Shown: positions 28,973-40,676, numbered from the stretch's first letter. The stretch: DNA of 64,000 bases from Pseudenterobacter timonensis (GCF_900021175.1 NZ_FCOP01000010.1:382940-446939); one strand, 5' to 3'. The notes: a model not told the origin generated them from the letters alone. Numbers and translations are program-made.

Positions 28973-29986
28973 ATGCGTGTACTGGGAATTGAAACATCCT
29001 GCGATGAAACCGGCATCGCCATTTACGACGACGAAAAAGGGCTGTTAGCTAACCAGCTGTACAGCCAGATAAAACTGCACGCCGACTACGGCGGCGTCGT
29101 ACCGGAACTGGCTTCCCGCGACCATGTGCGTAAAACGGTTCCGCTTATCCAGGCGGCGCTGAAAGAGGCGGGTCTCACGGCGCAAGAGATCGATGCGGTG
29201 GCCTATACCGCCGGCCCTGGGCTGGTAGGGGCTCTGCTGGTCGGGGCGACGGTAGGCCGCGCGCTGGCGTTCGCGTGGGATGTGCCGGCTATCCCGGTTC
29301 ACCATATGGAAGGGCATCTGCTGGCGCCGATGCTGGAGGAGAATCCGCCGGAATTTCCTTTCGTGGCGCTGCTGGTCTCCGGCGGTCATACGCAGCTCAT
29401 AAGCGTCACCGGCATTGGCGAGTACGAACTGTTGGGCGAATCCATTGATGATGCCGCGGGCGAAGCGTTTGATAAAACTGCCAAGCTGCTGGGGCTCGAT
29501 TATCCCGGCGGGCCGATGCTCTCTAAGCTTGCTTCGCAGGGAACGGAAGGGCGTTTTCACTTTCCGCGCCCGATGACCGATCGTCCAGGGCTCGATTTTA
29601 GCTTCTCCGGCCTGAAAACGTTCGCGGCCAATACCATTCGTAATAATGACGACAGCGACCAGACCCGCGCCGATATCGCTCGCGCCTTTGAGGATGCGGT
29701 GGTCGATACGCTGATGATCAAGTGCAAACGCGCACTGGATCAGACCGGCTTTAAGCGTCTGGTGATGGCGGGCGGCGTGAGCGCTAACCGTACGCTGCGG
29801 GCGAAGCTTGCTGAGATGATGCAAAAGCGTCGCGGCGAAGTCTTTTACGCTCGCCCGGAGTTTTGTACCGATAATGGCGCGATGATCGCCTATGCGGGCA
29901 TGGTGCGTCTGAAGGCTGACGCCACGGCGGATCTGAGCGTTTCCGTGCGTCCACGCTGGCCGCTGGCGGAGCTGCCTGCCGCCTGA
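28973..29986 (+). CDS. tsaD: tRNA N6-threonylcarbamoyladenosine transferase TsaD
   Basis: Catalytic subunit that adds threonylcarbamoyl to A37 of ANN-decoding tRNAs. 337 residues, as in E. coli. ASKHA fold with the metal-binding HHMEGHLL motif (near residues 111-118) and the late CTDNGAM motif (Asp near 300). The glycine-rich LVSGGHTQL is also seen. The start ATG follows GAGG-type purines. Confidence 0.98.
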   Translation: MRVLGIETSCDETGIAIYDDEKGLLANQLYSQIKLHADYGGVVPELASRDHVRKTVPLIQAALKEAGLTAQEIDAVAYTAGPGLVGALLVGATVGRALAFAWDVPAIPVHHMEGHLLAPMLEENPPEFPFVALLVSGGHTQLISVTGIGEYELLGESIDDAAGEAFDKTAKLLGLDYPGGPMLSKLASQGTEGRFHFPRPMTDRPGLDFSFSGLKTFAANTIRNNDDSDQTRADIARAFEDAVVDTLMIKCKRALDQTGFKRLVMAGGVSANRTLRAKLAEMMQKRRGEVFYARPEFCTDNGAMIAYAGMVRLKADATADLSVSVRPRWPLAELPAA

Positions 29987-30282
29987 CCCGCCTCCCCGGA
30001 GGGCATTCCCGCCTTCCGGGGCATATTTTCCGTTTATTTCTTAACTACAAATCATATTCAGTAAAATTAAATAATCCGCAGCTTACCCTCAATAACGGTT
30101 ATTTTTTTAAGATATTTTTATTCGCCCCGCTCCTTGCTCCTGCCCAGATTAATTGTTTTCAATAAAGCCCCCAGACCAGAATTGTTCTTTTTCGGAAATC
30201 AGACTTTCTTAATGGGCAGGGCGGATTTTAAAACACTCCGTATAGCGAATGATAAAATATGTCATGAAGGAACGTTGGCTAA
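29987..30282. other. AT-rich gap between tsaD and the S8 protease
   Basis: About 300 bp. The first 40 bp form an imperfect GC-rich hairpin (CCCCGGAGG... / CCTTCCGGGG) that may end tsaD transcription. The rest is AT-rich and probably contains the protease promoter. No gene seen. Confidence 0.5.
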
Positions 30283-32253
30283 ATGAAAAAAAGTCTACTC
30301 TCGTTATTAATCTGTGCCACAGTATCGTGTTCGGCTTATGCCGAAACGTTAACTCACGTGGAATATGCGCATGACGGCATAACCTACGATGCTATTGTAG
30401 TAAAACTTAAGCCTGTCAAACCATTATTGAAATCCACCGGCGGCACGACGGCGAATACGCTCACGCTCAGCGAGCCGTCGCTGGTGCCTTCCACGATGTT
30501 CCGCCCAACCCTGCTTCGCGGCTCAGAGGCCAGCGAAATGGCACAGCTCAACACCCGTTATGGTTTCGACCGTTACTTGCGTATTACGCTGCCGGAAGGC
30601 CGAAGCCAGGATAAAGATTATATTAACCAGGTGATTGCGGAGATTGAACAAAAGCCAAATGTTGAGACGGTCTATCCCGAATCATTACCGGTATCGCTGG
30701 AAGAATATCGCCATTCTGATAGCTTCGCTCCGCCAAAGCTAAAATCCACTATTAACCAAAATCTTGGGGCAGCCGCCGTACCCGATTTTCGTCATCTGCA
30801 GGACTATTTAAAATCGCCGACCGAAAAACGACAGGGGTATTTCCTTGGCGGTGTGAATCGCGACAGCGTCAATCAATATGCGGGGAATGACGGCGCGGGC
30901 GTCACTATAGTTTCCGAAGAAAACTGCGCGTGGAACCCTGCTCATATTAACCTGCCGCCGATCGCGTTCAGCCAGGGAAATAAGCAATGGCAGAGTTGCG
31001 GTAATCATGACTCTGCTTCGGTAGGGATCATGGCCGCCCGGGATATTGGCGCAGGCGTTAAAGGGCTGGCCTGGAACACGCGGGTGGGTTTTGCCTCCTG
31101 GCAGGTCAATAATCTGTACAACACGATTCCGCTGCTAAAAGCGGGTGACGTGTTACAGATGGGCATGCAGACCGGCGGCGGGGAAGTGACGGGCTGTAAA
31201 AGCGAATGTTATATGCCGCAGGAATCGGCGCAAGCTTATTATGATCTTATCAAGGCGCTGACTGACAAAGGAGTGTATGTCATCGAGGCGGCAGGTAACG
31301 GCAATATTAACCTCGATAACCCGGTCTTTAACGGTAAGTTCGATGTAAACGTCCGTGATTCCGGCGCAATTCTCGCCGGAGCCGCCTGCGCGAAAGAGGG
31401 CAAAAGGGCATATTTCAGCACCTATGGCTCGCGTGTTACCAGCGCCTCATGGGGCTGCTGGGATGTCGTCAGCACCGGTTACGGCGATCTCTGGCAAAAC
31501 GGCGTGAACAATTATACCAATACCTTTGCAGGCACTTCGTCGGCGAACCCCATCATTGCCGGAGTTGTGGCGAGCCTGTCGGGTATTGCCAAAGCCAACG
31601 GCATTACCGTGACGCCGCTACAGATGCGCCAGATTTTGCAGGAGACCGGTACGCCGCTGGCAGGTAATGAATCCGCGAAGATCGGCACCCAGCCGGATAT
31701 GGAGCGGGCAGTGGCGAAAATCATGGCGCTGAAGGACGGCGATTCAACGGCGCCAGCGCCCACGGCGGAGGCTGGTGCGGATAAATCTATGGTCTCTTCT
31801 GCCAATAGCGTTACCACCTGGCCGCTGGATGGCAGCAAGAGCCTGAACGTGAAATCCTTTAGCTGGCGCATCAGTAAAGGGGGCGATAAGTTTGGCCTGC
31901 AGGCGAAACAGAATGGCGCGCTGGTGGAAAGCGTTGAGGCGCCGCAGGCCTGGGCGGTAATTCCGGCCAATGCCGAAGGGGATGTCACGTATACGCTGAC
32001 CACTACCGGAGCGGACGGGCGTACCGCGCAGGACAGCGTGACCCTTCACGTCAGTAAGCCGAACGCACCCGCGACGGATGTTCCCGCCTATAGCGCAAGA
32101 ACCGTCTATTCGAAAAACTGCACCAAAGTCGCTTACGGCGGCAAGATCTGGCAAAACCAGTGGTATGTCAACTCAGGACAGGAAACGCCGGGGACCGGCG
32201 GTCAGTGGGGAGCGTGGCGTGAAGTGGGCGCCTCAAACAACAGCTGTCGATAA
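30283..32253 (+). CDS. Secreted S8 (subtilisin-like) peptidase with C-terminal chitin-binding domain
   Basis: 656 residues. Signal peptide 1-20 (...SCSAYA). A propeptide-like region (about 25-150) precedes a subtilase core at about 200-480. Catalytic His is H242 in GNHDSASVGIMAA, oxyanion Asn is N339 in EAAGNGN, and the nucleophile is S419 in FAGTSSANPIIAG. The strand that should carry the Asp reads GVTIVSEENCAW: there is no Asp, but E212/E213. A PKD-like segment (about 495-590) leads to a carbohydrate-binding module of CBM5/12 type (601-649, YSARTVYSKNCTKVAYGG, with W623, W627, W642 and W645). Probably exported and directed at chitinous or glycan surfaces. Confidence 0.82.
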   Translation: MKKSLLSLLICATVSCSAYAETLTHVEYAHDGITYDAIVVKLKPVKPLLKSTGGTTANTLTLSEPSLVPSTMFRPTLLRGSEASEMAQLNTRYGFDRYLRITLPEGRSQDKDYINQVIAEIEQKPNVETVYPESLPVSLEEYRHSDSFAPPKLKSTINQNLGAAAVPDFRHLQDYLKSPTEKRQGYFLGGVNRDSVNQYAGNDGAGVTIVSEENCAWNPAHINLPPIAFSQGNKQWQSCGNHDSASVGIMAARDIGAGVKGLAWNTRVGFASWQVNNLYNTIPLLKAGDVLQMGMQTGGGEVTGCKSECYMPQESAQAYYDLIKALTDKGVYVIEAAGNGNINLDNPVFNGKFDVNVRDSGAILAGAACAKEGKRAYFSTYGSRVTSASWGCWDVVSTGYGDLWQNGVNNYTNTFAGTSSANPIIAGVVASLSGIAKANGITVTPLQMRQILQETGTPLAGNESAKIGTQPDMERAVAKIMALKDGDSTAPAPTAEAGADKSMVSSANSVTTWPLDGSKSLNVKSFSWRISKGGDKFGLQAKQNGALVESVEAPQAWAVIPANAEGDVTYTLTTTGADGRTAQDSVTLHVSKPNAPATDVPAYSARTVYSKNCTKVAYGGKIWQNQWYVNSGQETPGTGGQWGAWREVGASNNSCR

Positions 32254-32259
32254 TCTCAG

Positions 32260-32284
32260 GCCTGGCGCAACGCCAGGCTTTTTT
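32260..32284 (+). terminator. Terminator after the S8 protease
   Basis: GCCTGGCG CAA CGCCAGGC followed by TTTTTT, six bases after the protease stop. It overlaps the stop of converging plsY. Confidence 0.9.
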
Positions 32285-32891
32285 ATGACTTCTTCTTTTT
32301 ACGCAGCTTCGTCCAGATCTTCGTCTCCTGCCGACGCCACAGACGCTGAATATTATCGTGATGGCGCAGAAGAATGAGGCAGGAGAGCATCGACACCGGA
32401 AAGGTGAATTGGGGCTTAAACCACCAGACGTAAAATGGCGCGATAAGCGCGCTCACGATCGCGCCAAGCGAAGAGTAGCCGCTCAGCAGAACCGTTAACA
32501 GCCAGGTGCCCGCCATCACGCCGGTTAAATCCCAGCCGATGGGCGCAATCGCGCCAAACGCGGTGGCAACCCCTTTGCCGCCTTTAAAATTAAAAAAGAC
32601 CGGCCAGATATGGCCGAGGCAGGCGGCAATAGCGATTAAACCCAGCCAGAACGGGGTGACGCCTAGCGCCCACGCGCCCCAGACGGGCAACATTCCTTTC
32701 AGCACGTCAAAAATCAGAACCGCTACGGCTGCTCCTTTGCCGCCAATTCGTAGTACATTGGTCGCCCCCGGATTGCCGGAACCACTTTCGCGTGGGTCAG
32801 GTAACCTGGCCAGTCGGCAGACCAGAATGGCGCTGGAGATTGAGCCGCAAAGGTAGGCGAGGAGAATCATTCCAGGCGCGATTGCACTCAT
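32283..32891 (-). CDS. plsY: Glycerol-3-phosphate acyltransferase PlsY
   Basis: Inner-membrane acylphosphate:glycerol-3-phosphate acyltransferase, first step of phospholipid synthesis. 202 residues from the ATG at 32889-32891. An earlier in-frame ATG adds 30 polar residues and is unlikely. The three PlsY loop motifs are seen: [37 protein letters not shown] and the following glycine-rich segments. About five hydrophobic segments. Divergent from folB. Confidence 0.95.
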   Translation of the reverse strand: MSAIAPGMILLAYLCGSISSAILVCRLARLPDPRESGSGNPGATNVLRIGGKGAAVAVLIFDVLKGMLPVWGAWALGVTPFWLGLIAIAACLGHIWPVFFNFKGGKGVATAFGAIAPIGWDLTGVMAGTWLLTVLLSGYSSLGAIVSALIAPFYVWWFKPQFTFPVSMLSCLILLRHHDNIQRLWRRQETKIWTKLRKKKKS

Positions 32892-32998
32892 AACGCTGTT
32901 CCGTTTTGAAAATGTATCTGTATTCTCTGCATCTGTGGATAATACGCATAATTCGCCGGAAGTGGTATCCGGTTTAGCCAAAAAGCAGGCAGGGCGTG

Positions 32999-33367
32999 AT
33001 GGACATAGTATTTATAGAGCAACTTTCGGTAATCACCACAATTGGTGTTTACGACTGGGAACAGACCATTGAACAGAAGCTGGTGTTCGATATCGAAATG
33101 GGCTGGGATAATCGCGCGGCGGCCAAAAGCGACGACGTGAATGATTGCCTGAGCTATGCCGATGTCAGCGAAGCGGTGGTCAGCCATGTTGAAGGCCAGC
33201 GGTTTGCCCTGGTGGAACGCGTGGCGGAAGAGGTGGCGGAACTGCTGCTTAGCCGCTTTAACTCACCCTGGGTGCGCATCAAGGTAAGCAAGCCGGGAGC
33301 CGTGGCGCGAGCGGCTAACGTGGGCGTGGTTATCGAGCGTAGCCAAAATCTTAAAGGGAACATTTAA
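32999..33367 (+). CDS. folB: Dihydroneopterin aldolase FolB
   Basis: Cleaves and epimerises dihydroneopterin in folate synthesis. 122 residues, the E. coli length, from the ATG at 32999 after AGGG; a GTG three bases earlier is ignored. The family start [20 protein letters not shown], the SYADV segment, the active-site Glu in [11 protein letters not shown], and the lysine in [10 protein letters not shown] are present. Confidence 0.97.
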   Translation: MDIVFIEQLSVITTIGVYDWEQTIEQKLVFDIEMGWDNRAAAKSDDVNDCLSYADVSEAVVSHVEGQRFALVERVAEEVAELLLSRFNSPWVRIKVSKPGAVARAANVGVVIERSQNLKGNI

Positions 33368-33473
33368 CGTCATCATAATTAAACCATTTCCTGATATATC
33401 GGTCTTAAAGCTGTATCTTTCGCGGTTGCCGGGGGGCATACCGTTTTTTTATGTCTTTTTAGGGGTTTATTAG

Positions 33474-34295
33474 ATGAGCGATATACACTCGCTGCTGGTC
33501 GCGGCCATATTGGGTGTGGTCGAAGGATTGACGGAATTTTTACCCGTTTCCAGTACTGGCCACATGATCATTGTGGGACATCTGCTGGGCTTTGAAGGCG
33601 AAACGGCGAAAACCTTTGAAGTGGTAATTCAGCTGGGTTCGATCCTGGCCGTAGTGGTGATGTTCTGGCGTCGCCTGTTTGGCCTGATCGGCATCCATTT
33701 TGGCCGTCCGCTGCAGCGCGAAGGGGAAGGAAAAGGGCGCCTGACGCTGATTCATATCCTGCTTGGCATGATCCCGGCGGTGGTGCTGGGGCTGATTTTC
33801 CACGATACCATCAAATCGCTCTTTAACCCGATCAACGTGATGTATGCGCTGGTGGTGGGCGGCCTGCTGCTGATCGCCGCCGAGTGCCTGAAGCCGAAGG
33901 AGCCGCGCGCGCCGGGGCTAGACGATATGACTTACCGTCAGGCCTTTATGATTGGCTGCTTCCAGTGTCTGGCGCTCTGGCCGGGCTTTTCCCGTTCGGG
34001 CGCGACCATCTCCGGCGGGATGCTGATGGGCGTAAGCCGTTACGCCGCCTCCGAGTTCTCTTTCCTGCTGGCGGTGCCGATGATGATGGGCGCTACTGCG
34101 CTGGATCTCTATAAAAGCATCGGCTTTCTGACCACCGGGGATATTCCGATGTTTGCGGTGGGTTTTGTCACCGCCTTTATCGTCGCGCTGATCGCCATCA
34201 AAACCTTCCTGCATCTGATCAAGCGTATCTCGTTTATCCCGTTCGCCATCTACCGCTTTATTGTTGCGGCGGCGGTCTATCTGGTCTTTTATTGA
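33474..34295 (+). CDS. uppP: Undecaprenyl-diphosphatase UppP (BacA)
   Basis: Integral membrane phosphatase that recycles the cell-wall lipid carrier and gives bacitracin resistance. 273 residues, same as E. coli. Diagnostic motifs are [16 protein letters not shown] (residues about 17-32) and [16 protein letters not shown] (about 170-186). Multiple transmembrane helices. Convergent with cca. Confidence 0.97.
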   Translation: MSDIHSLLVAAILGVVEGLTEFLPVSSTGHMIIVGHLLGFEGETAKTFEVVIQLGSILAVVVMFWRRLFGLIGIHFGRPLQREGEGKGRLTLIHILLGMIPAVVLGLIFHDTIKSLFNPINVMYALVVGGLLLIAAECLKPKEPRAPGLDDMTYRQAFMIGCFQCLALWPGFSRSGATISGGMLMGVSRYAASEFSFLLAVPMMMGATALDLYKSIGFLTTGDIPMFAVGFVTAFIVALIAIKTFLHLIKRISFIPFAIYRFIVAAAVYLVFY

Positions 34296-34305
34296 CCGAC
34301 AGCCC

Positions 34306-35547
34306 TCAGCCTTTCGGCTGGGGGCAACGCCTCTCCTTCCACTCCGCTACCGCCTGAACCCTGCGTCGGGTCAGCTCTTCGCGGATTTCCGGCCCCTTAA
34401 AGCCCGCGTCGACCACCGCTTTAGTCGGCACCGCTCTGGCGATTTCCCACGCCTCGCGCAGCAAACGTCCCTGCGGATAGTCGCTGGCCTCAAAGCCGGT
34501 GCGCCCGCGCACGTCCGCTTCGCTGGTCAGCGCGATCTGCCCGACGCGCTGGGGTTTGCGCCAGGCGTCGATATTATCGAACAGCCGAACAATGGTCGCC
34601 GGTTTCAGGATGGGGAAGGTGTGGATCAGATCGTGGAACTCCGCCACCAGCTTCGCCAGATCGCGAATGTCGTTCGGCACGCGCAGCCGCTGGCAGACCT
34701 GCTCCACCAGTTTTACCCCCGCCGGACCGTGTCCGTGGTGGCGCGGCCAGAGCGCTTTCGGCGTCAGCCCTTTGCCGAGATCGTGGCATAGCGTGGCGAA
34801 ACGCACATCTACCTCCGGGCTCAGCATGGCCGCCATACCGAGCGTCATCAGCGTATGAACGCCGGTGTCGATCTCCGGGTGCCACTTTTCCGGGGCGGGG
34901 ACGCCGAACAGCGCATCCACCTCCGGGAAGAGAACCTTTAGCGCGCCGCAGTCGCGCAGCGTCTGAAAGTAGACCTGCGGGTTACGGGTGGACAGCGCGT
35001 TTTCCGTCTCCTTCCAGACCCGCTCCGGCGTGAGATGTTCCAGCTCGCCCGCGCGGGTCATGTCACGCATCAGCGCCATGGTCTCATCGGCGATGCGAAA
35101 GCTCAGGTGCGCGTAGCGGGCGGCAAAACGCGCCACGCGCAGCACGCGCAGCGGATCTTCAGAAAAGGCGGGGGAGATGTGGCGTAGCAGGCGGTTTTGC
35201 AGATCCTGCCGGCCGCCGTAAGGATCGACAATCTCCCCGGCATCGTCCTGCGCCAGCGCGTTAATGGTGAGATCGCGACGCAGCAGATCCTGCTCCAGGG
35301 TAACGTCCGGCGCGCTGTAACAGGTAAAGCCGGTATAACCGGAGCCCGATTTGCGCTCGGTGCGCGCCAGGGCATACTCTTCGTGGCTTTGCGGGTGAAG
35401 AAACACGGGAAAATCGCGGCCTACCTGCTGGTAGCCCGCGTCGAGCATTCTCTGGGGCGTGGCGCCAACCACCACCCAGTCCCTGTCTTTGACCGGCAGA
35501 CCTAACAACGCATCACGAACCGCACCACCGACCAGATAAATCTTCAC
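34306..35547 (-). CDS. cca: Multifunctional CCA-adding enzyme Cca
   Basis: Adds or repairs the CCA tail of tRNA. 413 residues. The class II nucleotidyltransferase motif [20 protein letters not shown] is at residues 6-25, followed by the RRDLTINA motif. The C-terminal HD domain (LCHDLGKG) provides the phosphatase/phosphodiesterase activity of the gammaproteobacterial enzyme. Confidence 0.97.
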   Translation of the reverse strand: MKIYLVGGAVRDALLGLPVKDRDWVVVGATPQRMLDAGYQQVGRDFPVFLHPQSHEEYALARTERKSGSGYTGFTCYSAPDVTLEQDLLRRDLTINALAQDDAGEIVDPYGGRQDLQNRLLRHISPAFSEDPLRVLRVARFAARYAHLSFRIADETMALMRDMTRAGELEHLTPERVWKETENALSTRNPQVYFQTLRDCGALKVLFPEVDALFGVPAPEKWHPEIDTGVHTLMTLGMAAMLSPEVDVRFATLCHDLGKGLTPKALWPRHHGHGPAGVKLVEQVCQRLRVPNDIRDLAKLVAEFHDLIHTFPILKPATIVRLFDNIDAWRKPQRVGQIALTSEADVRGRTGFEASDYPQGRLLREAWEIARAVPTKAVVDAGFKGPEIREELTRRRVQAVAEWKERRCPQPKG

Positions 35548-35606
35548 GCATCTACTCCCTATTCATGTTTCACAGGATGATACGTAAGTCTGGCAGACAA
35601 GGCGAA

Positions 35607-36227
35607 TTAGTTCATCCAGCGATCTTTACGTTTGCGGCTGGGGATCATGTGCGGCAGCACCAGACCCAGAAGCAGGCCGAGACCCAGTACGCCGCCGCCA
35701 TACATAAACCACTGCATGATGATGGTGCGCTGCTTATCGTCAAGCTGCAGGTTTGCGGCGTTCACCTTCTTCTGCGCCACAATCAGCTCGTTTTTCAGCT
35801 TCTGGTTCTGCTCTTTCAGGCCGTTGATCACCCCGTCGCTCTGCGACACCTTTTTCTGCATATCGGCGGTACGCTGGTTCCAGGTGGCGTCGATATTGTT
35901 CAGCTTGTCGGTAAGGGTTTTCACCTGATTTTCCAGTTCCGGCACGCGGGTGCGCAGGCTGGGTTCGTTGCTCAGCTCTTTCAACGGGATCCAGGCGGTA
36001 CGCCCGGAGCTGTCGCGAACCTGGCCATAGCTGGTGTTTTCATTGGTTTGTAACAGGGTGACTTCCTCGCCGGCATTAACCGTACCCACGAGGCGATAAT
36101 TATCTCCGGGGCCGCTGCGTACCCAGGTATTCAGTTCGTCAGAAACGTAACGTTTTTCTTCAGCGTGGACCGCAGTCGCGGCGCTTAAAGCGAGAAAAGT
36201 GAGTCCAATCAGGCGTAATTTAGGCAT
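35607..36227 (-). CDS. ygiM: SH3-domain membrane protein YgiM
   Basis: 206 residues from the ATG at 36225-36227, the E. coli length; an upstream frame extension lacks the normal start. Signal peptide 1-22, then a bacterial SH3 domain (about 25-90, WVRSGPGDNYRLVGTVNAGE). A coiled coil (about 100-165) and a C-terminal transmembrane helix with a basic tail (PSRKRKDRWMN) end the protein. Exact function unsettled; envelope-linked. Divergent from ygiF. Confidence 0.92.
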   Translation of the reverse strand: MPKLRLIGLTFLALSAATAVHAEEKRYVSDELNTWVRSGPGDNYRLVGTVNAGEEVTLLQTNENTSYGQVRDSSGRTAWIPLKELSNEPSLRTRVPELENQVKTLTDKLNNIDATWNQRTADMQKKVSQSDGVINGLKEQNQKLKNELIVAQKKVNAANLQLDDKQRTIIMQWFMYGGGVLGLGLLLGLVLPHMIPSRKRKDRWMN

Positions 36228-36463
36228 ATCAGTCGTTATTTTGATAAAAAGTGGAACGATAGTAGTGGCAACAGTGTCTCCACGCAAAGCATTCGTCAGC
36301 AATCGGAATCATCTGTGTCGTCCTGGCACTACTCTGAACTTTTACGCCCGTCAAATTGCTCATTGCGTGGCAATTTGGCGCAAAATACTATCTACTGACA
36401 GGTAAATGGCGAGGAAGTTCGCCTTCATTGACGCGGCTGTGACGCAACCATAAGTACAAGGCT

Positions 36464-37765
36464 ATGGCTCAAGAAATCGAATTAAAATTTATCGTTGAAA
36501 ATGAGAGCGTCGAGGCGTTACGTCACGCGCTCGACACCTTCTCCGGCGAGCACCACGATCCGGTGCAACTGCTCAATATCTACTACGAAACACCCGATAA
36601 CTGGCTGCGCCGCCACGACCGGGGGCTGCGCATCCGCGGGGCGGACGGGCGCTACGAGATGACGATGAAAATCGGCGGGCGCGTGGTGGGCGGGCTGCAT
36701 CAGCGCCCGGAATATAATGTGGCGCTCGATAAGCCGGAACTCGATCTGACGCGTCTGCCGGCGGAGGTGTGGCCGGAGGGCGCATTGCCGCAGGGGCTAT
36801 CGGAAGCCGTTCGCCCGCTCTTCAGCACCGATTTCTGGCGTGAAAAGTGGCTGGTTAACGAAGGCAATAGTCGTGTTGAAATTGCGCTGGATCGCGGCGA
36901 AGTGAAGGCCGGCGAGCTGGCGGAACCGATCTGCGAGCTGGAGCTGGAATTGCTGGAGGGCGAGGCGGCCGATCTGCTGAAGCTGGCGCGCAGGCTGGTG
37001 AGCCAGTCGGGTTTGCGTCAGGGCAGCCTGAGCAAAGCGGCGCGCGGCTACCATCTGGCTGCTGGCAACGCGCCGCGCGCGATTAAACCTACCCCAGTGC
37101 TGCACGTTGCGCCAAAGGCCAGCGTGGAACAGGGGCTGGAAGCCGCTCTGGAGCTGGCCCTGAGCCAGTGGCAATATCACGAAGAGCTATGGTTGCGCGG
37201 CCATGAAGAGGCGAAAGCCCCTGTTCTGGCCGCCATCGGTCTGGTGCGCCATACCCTGACCCTGTTTGGCGGCATCGTGCCGAGAAAAGCGAGCGCTCGC
37301 TTACGCGATCTTCTGACCCAGACGGAAGCGCTGATGGCGACGGAGGTTTCAGCTCCCACCGCCGTCTACAGCCCGCAAACCGCCGCGGCGAAGCTGGCAC
37401 TGACCGAGTTTCTGGTTACCCGCGGCTGGCAAAACTTCCTTGATGAGCGGGCGAAGGCCAAAATCGGCGAGTCGTTTAAGCGCTTTGCCGATATTCACCT
37501 CTCCCGTCACGCCGCCGAGCTGAAAAAGGAGTTTGCTTATCCGCTGGGCGATCGCTATGCCGATCGGCTTATCCGTCTCAAACGCGACATCGACAGCGTA
37601 ATGCTGCTGGCAGGCGCCTACGATGGCCCGCAGGCGCGGGCGTGGCTGGAAAACTGGCAGGGTCTGCGTGACGCGATAGAGACGCGCCAGCGTATTGAAA
37701 TTGAACATTTCCGCAATGAGGCGATCTGCCAGACGCCGTTCTGGCTGCACAGCGGGAAACGTTAA
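36464..37765 (+). CDS. ygiF: Inorganic triphosphatase YgiF (CYTH-CHAD)
   Basis: 433 residues, the E. coli length. The N-terminal CYTH domain opens with EIELKF (residues 3-8), the metal-binding ExExK signature. It hydrolyses tripolyphosphate. The C-terminal CHAD domain (about 210-430) is helical and histidine-rich and is thought to bind polyphosphate (HEELWLRGHEEAKA). glnE follows 15 bp later, so they probably share a transcript. Confidence 0.94.
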   Translation: MAQEIELKFIVENESVEALRHALDTFSGEHHDPVQLLNIYYETPDNWLRRHDRGLRIRGADGRYEMTMKIGGRVVGGLHQRPEYNVALDKPELDLTRLPAEVWPEGALPQGLSEAVRPLFSTDFWREKWLVNEGNSRVEIALDRGEVKAGELAEPICELELELLEGEAADLLKLARRLVSQSGLRQGSLSKAARGYHLAAGNAPRAIKPTPVLHVAPKASVEQGLEAALELALSQWQYHEELWLRGHEEAKAPVLAAIGLVRHTLTLFGGIVPRKASARLRDLLTQTEALMATEVSAPTAVYSPQTAAAKLALTEFLVTRGWQNFLDERAKAKIGESFKRFADIHLSRHAAELKKEFAYPLGDRYADRLIRLKRDIDSVMLLAGAYDGPQARAWLENWQGLRDAIETRQRIEIEHFRNEAICQTPFWLHSGKR

Positions 37766-37780
37766 CCCGGGGAATCTGAC

Positions 37781-40636
37781 ATGCCGCTTTCTTCAGCGCT
37801 TCAGCAACAGTGGCAGACGGTATGCGACCGCCTGCCGGAATCATTACCCGCCTCGTCGTTAAGTGAAGAGGCGCAGCAAGTACTGACTTTTAGTGATTTT
37901 GTGCAGGAGAGTATTACCGCCCATCCCGACTGGCTGGCAGCGCTGGAAATGTCGCCGCCGCAGGCTGACGAGTGGCGTCACTATCCGCTGTGGCTGAAGG
38001 AGGCGCTAAGCGAGGTTACCGACGAGCCGACGCTGCTGCGCGTGCTGCGCCAGTTCCGTCGCCGGATGATGGTGCGTATCGCCTGGGCCCAGGCGCTGCG
38101 GCTGAACGATGATGAAAGTACCCTGCAGCAGCTAAGCAGCCTGGCGCAGACGCTCATCGTGGCGGCCCGCGACTGGCTCTACGACGCCTGCTGTAAAGAG
38201 TGGGGCACGCCGTGCAGCGAGGCGGGTGTGCCGCAGCCGCTTTTGATTCTGGGTATGGGCAAGCTTGGCGGCGGTGAACTGAATTTTTCCTCCGATATCG
38301 ACCTTATCTTCGCCTGGCCGGAAAAAGGGAGCACCCGCGGCGGACGCCGGGAGCTGGACAATGCCCAGTTCTTCACCCGTCTCGGCCAGCGGCTGATTAA
38401 AGCGCTGGATCAGCCCACCCAGGACGGCTTTGTCTACCGCGTGGATATGCGTCTGCGTCCGTTCGGCGACAGCGGCCCGCTGGTGCTGAGCTTTGCCGCG
38501 CTCGAGGATTATTACCAGGAGCAGGGGCGCGACTGGGAGCGCTACGCCATGGTTAAAGCGCAGATCATGGGCGATGACGGCGGGGAGTATGCCAGCGAGC
38601 TGCGGGCCATGCTGCGCCCGTTCGTCTTTCGTCGCTATATCGACTTCAGCGTGATCCAGTCCCTGCGCAATATGAAAGGGATGATCGCCCGCGAAGTGCG
38701 GCGGCGCGGTCTGAAGGACAATATCAAGCTCGGCGCGGGCGGCATCCGCGAAATCGAATTTATCGTGCAGGTGTTTCAGCTGATTCGCGGCGGACGCGAG
38801 CCGTCGCTACAGTCCCGCTCGCTGCTGCCCACGCTTGTGGCCATCGATCAGCTGCATCTCCTGCCGGAAGGGGATGCGCAGACGCTGCGCGAGGCCTATC
38901 TCTTTTTGCGTCGTCTGGAAAATCTTCTGCAAAGCATTAACGATGAGCAAACCCAGACCCTGCCCGCTGACGAGCTGAACCGCGCGCGGCTGGCGTGGGG
39001 AATGGGGATGGACGACTGGGCGGCGCTGACCGAAAGGCTCGCCGCCCACATGGGGAGCGTTCGCCGTATCTTCAACGAGCTTATCGGCGACGATGAAGGC
39101 GAGAGCCAGGAAGATGCCCTGTCGGAAAACTGGCGCGAGCTGTGGCAGGATGCGCTCCAGGAAGATGACACGACGCCGGTGCTGGCGCACCTGAGCGACG
39201 ACGATCGTCGCCGGGTGGTGGCGCTGATCGCTGATTTTCGTAAAGAGCTGGACCGGCGCACCATCGGCCCGCGCGGCCGCCAGGTGCTGGATCATCTGAT
39301 GCCGCACCTGTTGAGCGATGTCTGCTCCCGCCCCGACGCCCCGGTGCCGCTGTCACGTCTGACGCCGCTGCTGGCGGGCATTATCACCCGCACCACCTAT
39401 CTGGAGCTGTTAAGCGAGTTTCCCGGCGCGCTTAAACATCTCATCTCCCTCTGCGCCGCCTCGCCGATGGTGGCGAGCCAGCTGGCGCGCTATCCGCTGC
39501 TGCTGGACGAGCTGCTCGACCCCAACACTCTCTACCAGCCGACAGCGACCGACGCTTATCGCGACGAGCTGCGCCAGTATCTGCTGCGTGTACCGGAAGA
39601 GGATGAGGAGCAGCAGCTGGAGGCGCTGCGTCAGTTCAAGCAGGCGCAGCTGCTGCGCGTGGCGGCGGCCGATATTGCCGGGACGCTGCCGGTAATGAAA
39701 GTAAGCGATCACTTAACCTGGCTTGCAGAGGCGATCATCGATGCGGTAGTGCAGCAGGCGTGGGGGCAGATGGTGGCGCGCTACGGTCAGCCGACCCATC
39801 TGGCGGATCGGGAAGGGCGTGGCTTTGCCGTGGTGGGTTACGGCAAGCTGGGGGGCTGGGAGCTGGGCTATAGCTCCGATCTGGATCTGATCTTCCTGCA
39901 CGATTGCCCGGCGGACGTTATGACCGACGGCGAGCGGGAAATCGACGGACGCCAGTTCTACCTGCGTCTGGCCCAGCGCATCATGCACCTCTTCAGCACC
40001 CGCACCTCCTCGGGCATTCTTTACGAGGTGGATGCGCGTCTGCGACCCTCCGGGGCGGCGGGCATGCTGGTAACCTCTGTCGAGGCGTTTAGAGACTATC
40101 AGCAAAACGAAGCCTGGACCTGGGAACATCAGGCGCTGGTGCGCGCCCGTGTGGTCTACGGCGATCCGCAGTTAAAAGCGCAGTTCGACGCGGTGCGCCG
40201 GGACATATTGACCGCTACGCGCGAGGGCGACGCGCTACAGACTGAAGTGCGGGAGATGCGCGAGAAAATGCGCGCGCATCTGGGGAACAAGCATCGCGAT
40301 CGCTTTGATATTAAAGCGGACGAAGGCGGGATCACCGATATCGAATTTATCACCCAGTATCTGGTGCTGCGCCACGCCCATGACAGGCCGAAGCTGACCC
40401 GCTGGTCCGATAATGTGCGCATTCTGGAGCTGCTGGCGCAGAACGGGATTATGGACGAACAGGAGGCGCAGGCGCTAACCCGCGCGTACACCACGCTTCG
40501 CGACGCGCTGCACCATCTGGCGCTGCAGGAGGCGCCTGGACACGTGGCGCAGGATGGCTTTAGCGCCGAGCGCGAGCAGGTGCGCGCCAGCTGGCAGAAG
40601 TGGCTGGTGGAGCCGTGCGTAAGTGAACAAGTGTGA
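37781..40636 (+). CDS. glnE: Bifunctional glutamine synthetase adenylyltransferase/deadenylase GlnE
   Basis: 951 residues (E. coli 946). Two nucleotidyltransferase domains: [20 protein letters not shown] (about 158-177, adenylyl-removing half) and [20 protein letters not shown] (about 686, adenylylating half). Together they tune glutamine synthetase to nitrogen status under PII control. Followed after 40 bp by hldE. Confidence 0.97.
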   Translation: MPLSSALQQQWQTVCDRLPESLPASSLSEEAQQVLTFSDFVQESITAHPDWLAALEMSPPQADEWRHYPLWLKEALSEVTDEPTLLRVLRQFRRRMMVRIAWAQALRLNDDESTLQQLSSLAQTLIVAARDWLYDACCKEWGTPCSEAGVPQPLLILGMGKLGGGELNFSSDIDLIFAWPEKGSTRGGRRELDNAQFFTRLGQRLIKALDQPTQDGFVYRVDMRLRPFGDSGPLVLSFAALEDYYQEQGRDWERYAMVKAQIMGDDGGEYASELRAMLRPFVFRRYIDFSVIQSLRNMKGMIAREVRRRGLKDNIKLGAGGIREIEFIVQVFQLIRGGREPSLQSRSLLPTLVAIDQLHLLPEGDAQTLREAYLFLRRLENLLQSINDEQTQTLPADELNRARLAWGMGMDDWAALTERLAAHMGSVRRIFNELIGDDEGESQEDALSENWRELWQDALQEDDTTPVLAHLSDDDRRRVVALIADFRKELDRRTIGPRGRQVLDHLMPHLLSDVCSRPDAPVPLSRLTPLLAGIITRTTYLELLSEFPGALKHLISLCAASPMVASQLARYPLLLDELLDPNTLYQPTATDAYRDELRQYLLRVPEEDEEQQLEALRQFKQAQLLRVAAADIAGTLPVMKVSDHLTWLAEAIIDAVVQQAWGQMVARYGQPTHLADREGRGFAVVGYGKLGGWELGYSSDLDLIFLHDCPADVMTDGEREIDGRQFYLRLAQRIMHLFSTRTSSGILYEVDARLRPSGAAGMLVTSVEAFRDYQQNEAWTWEHQALVRARVVYGDPQLKAQFDAVRRDILTATREGDALQTEVREMREKMRAHLGNKHRDRFDIKADEGGITDIEFITQYLVLRHAHDRPKLTRWSDNVRILELLAQNGIMDEQEAQALTRAYTTLRDALHHLALQEAPGHVAQDGFSAEREQVRASWQKWLVEPCVSEQV

Positions 40637-40676
40637 TATTATCGCGCGCAAATTGTGAATCTTTCTGGAGTCAGGA

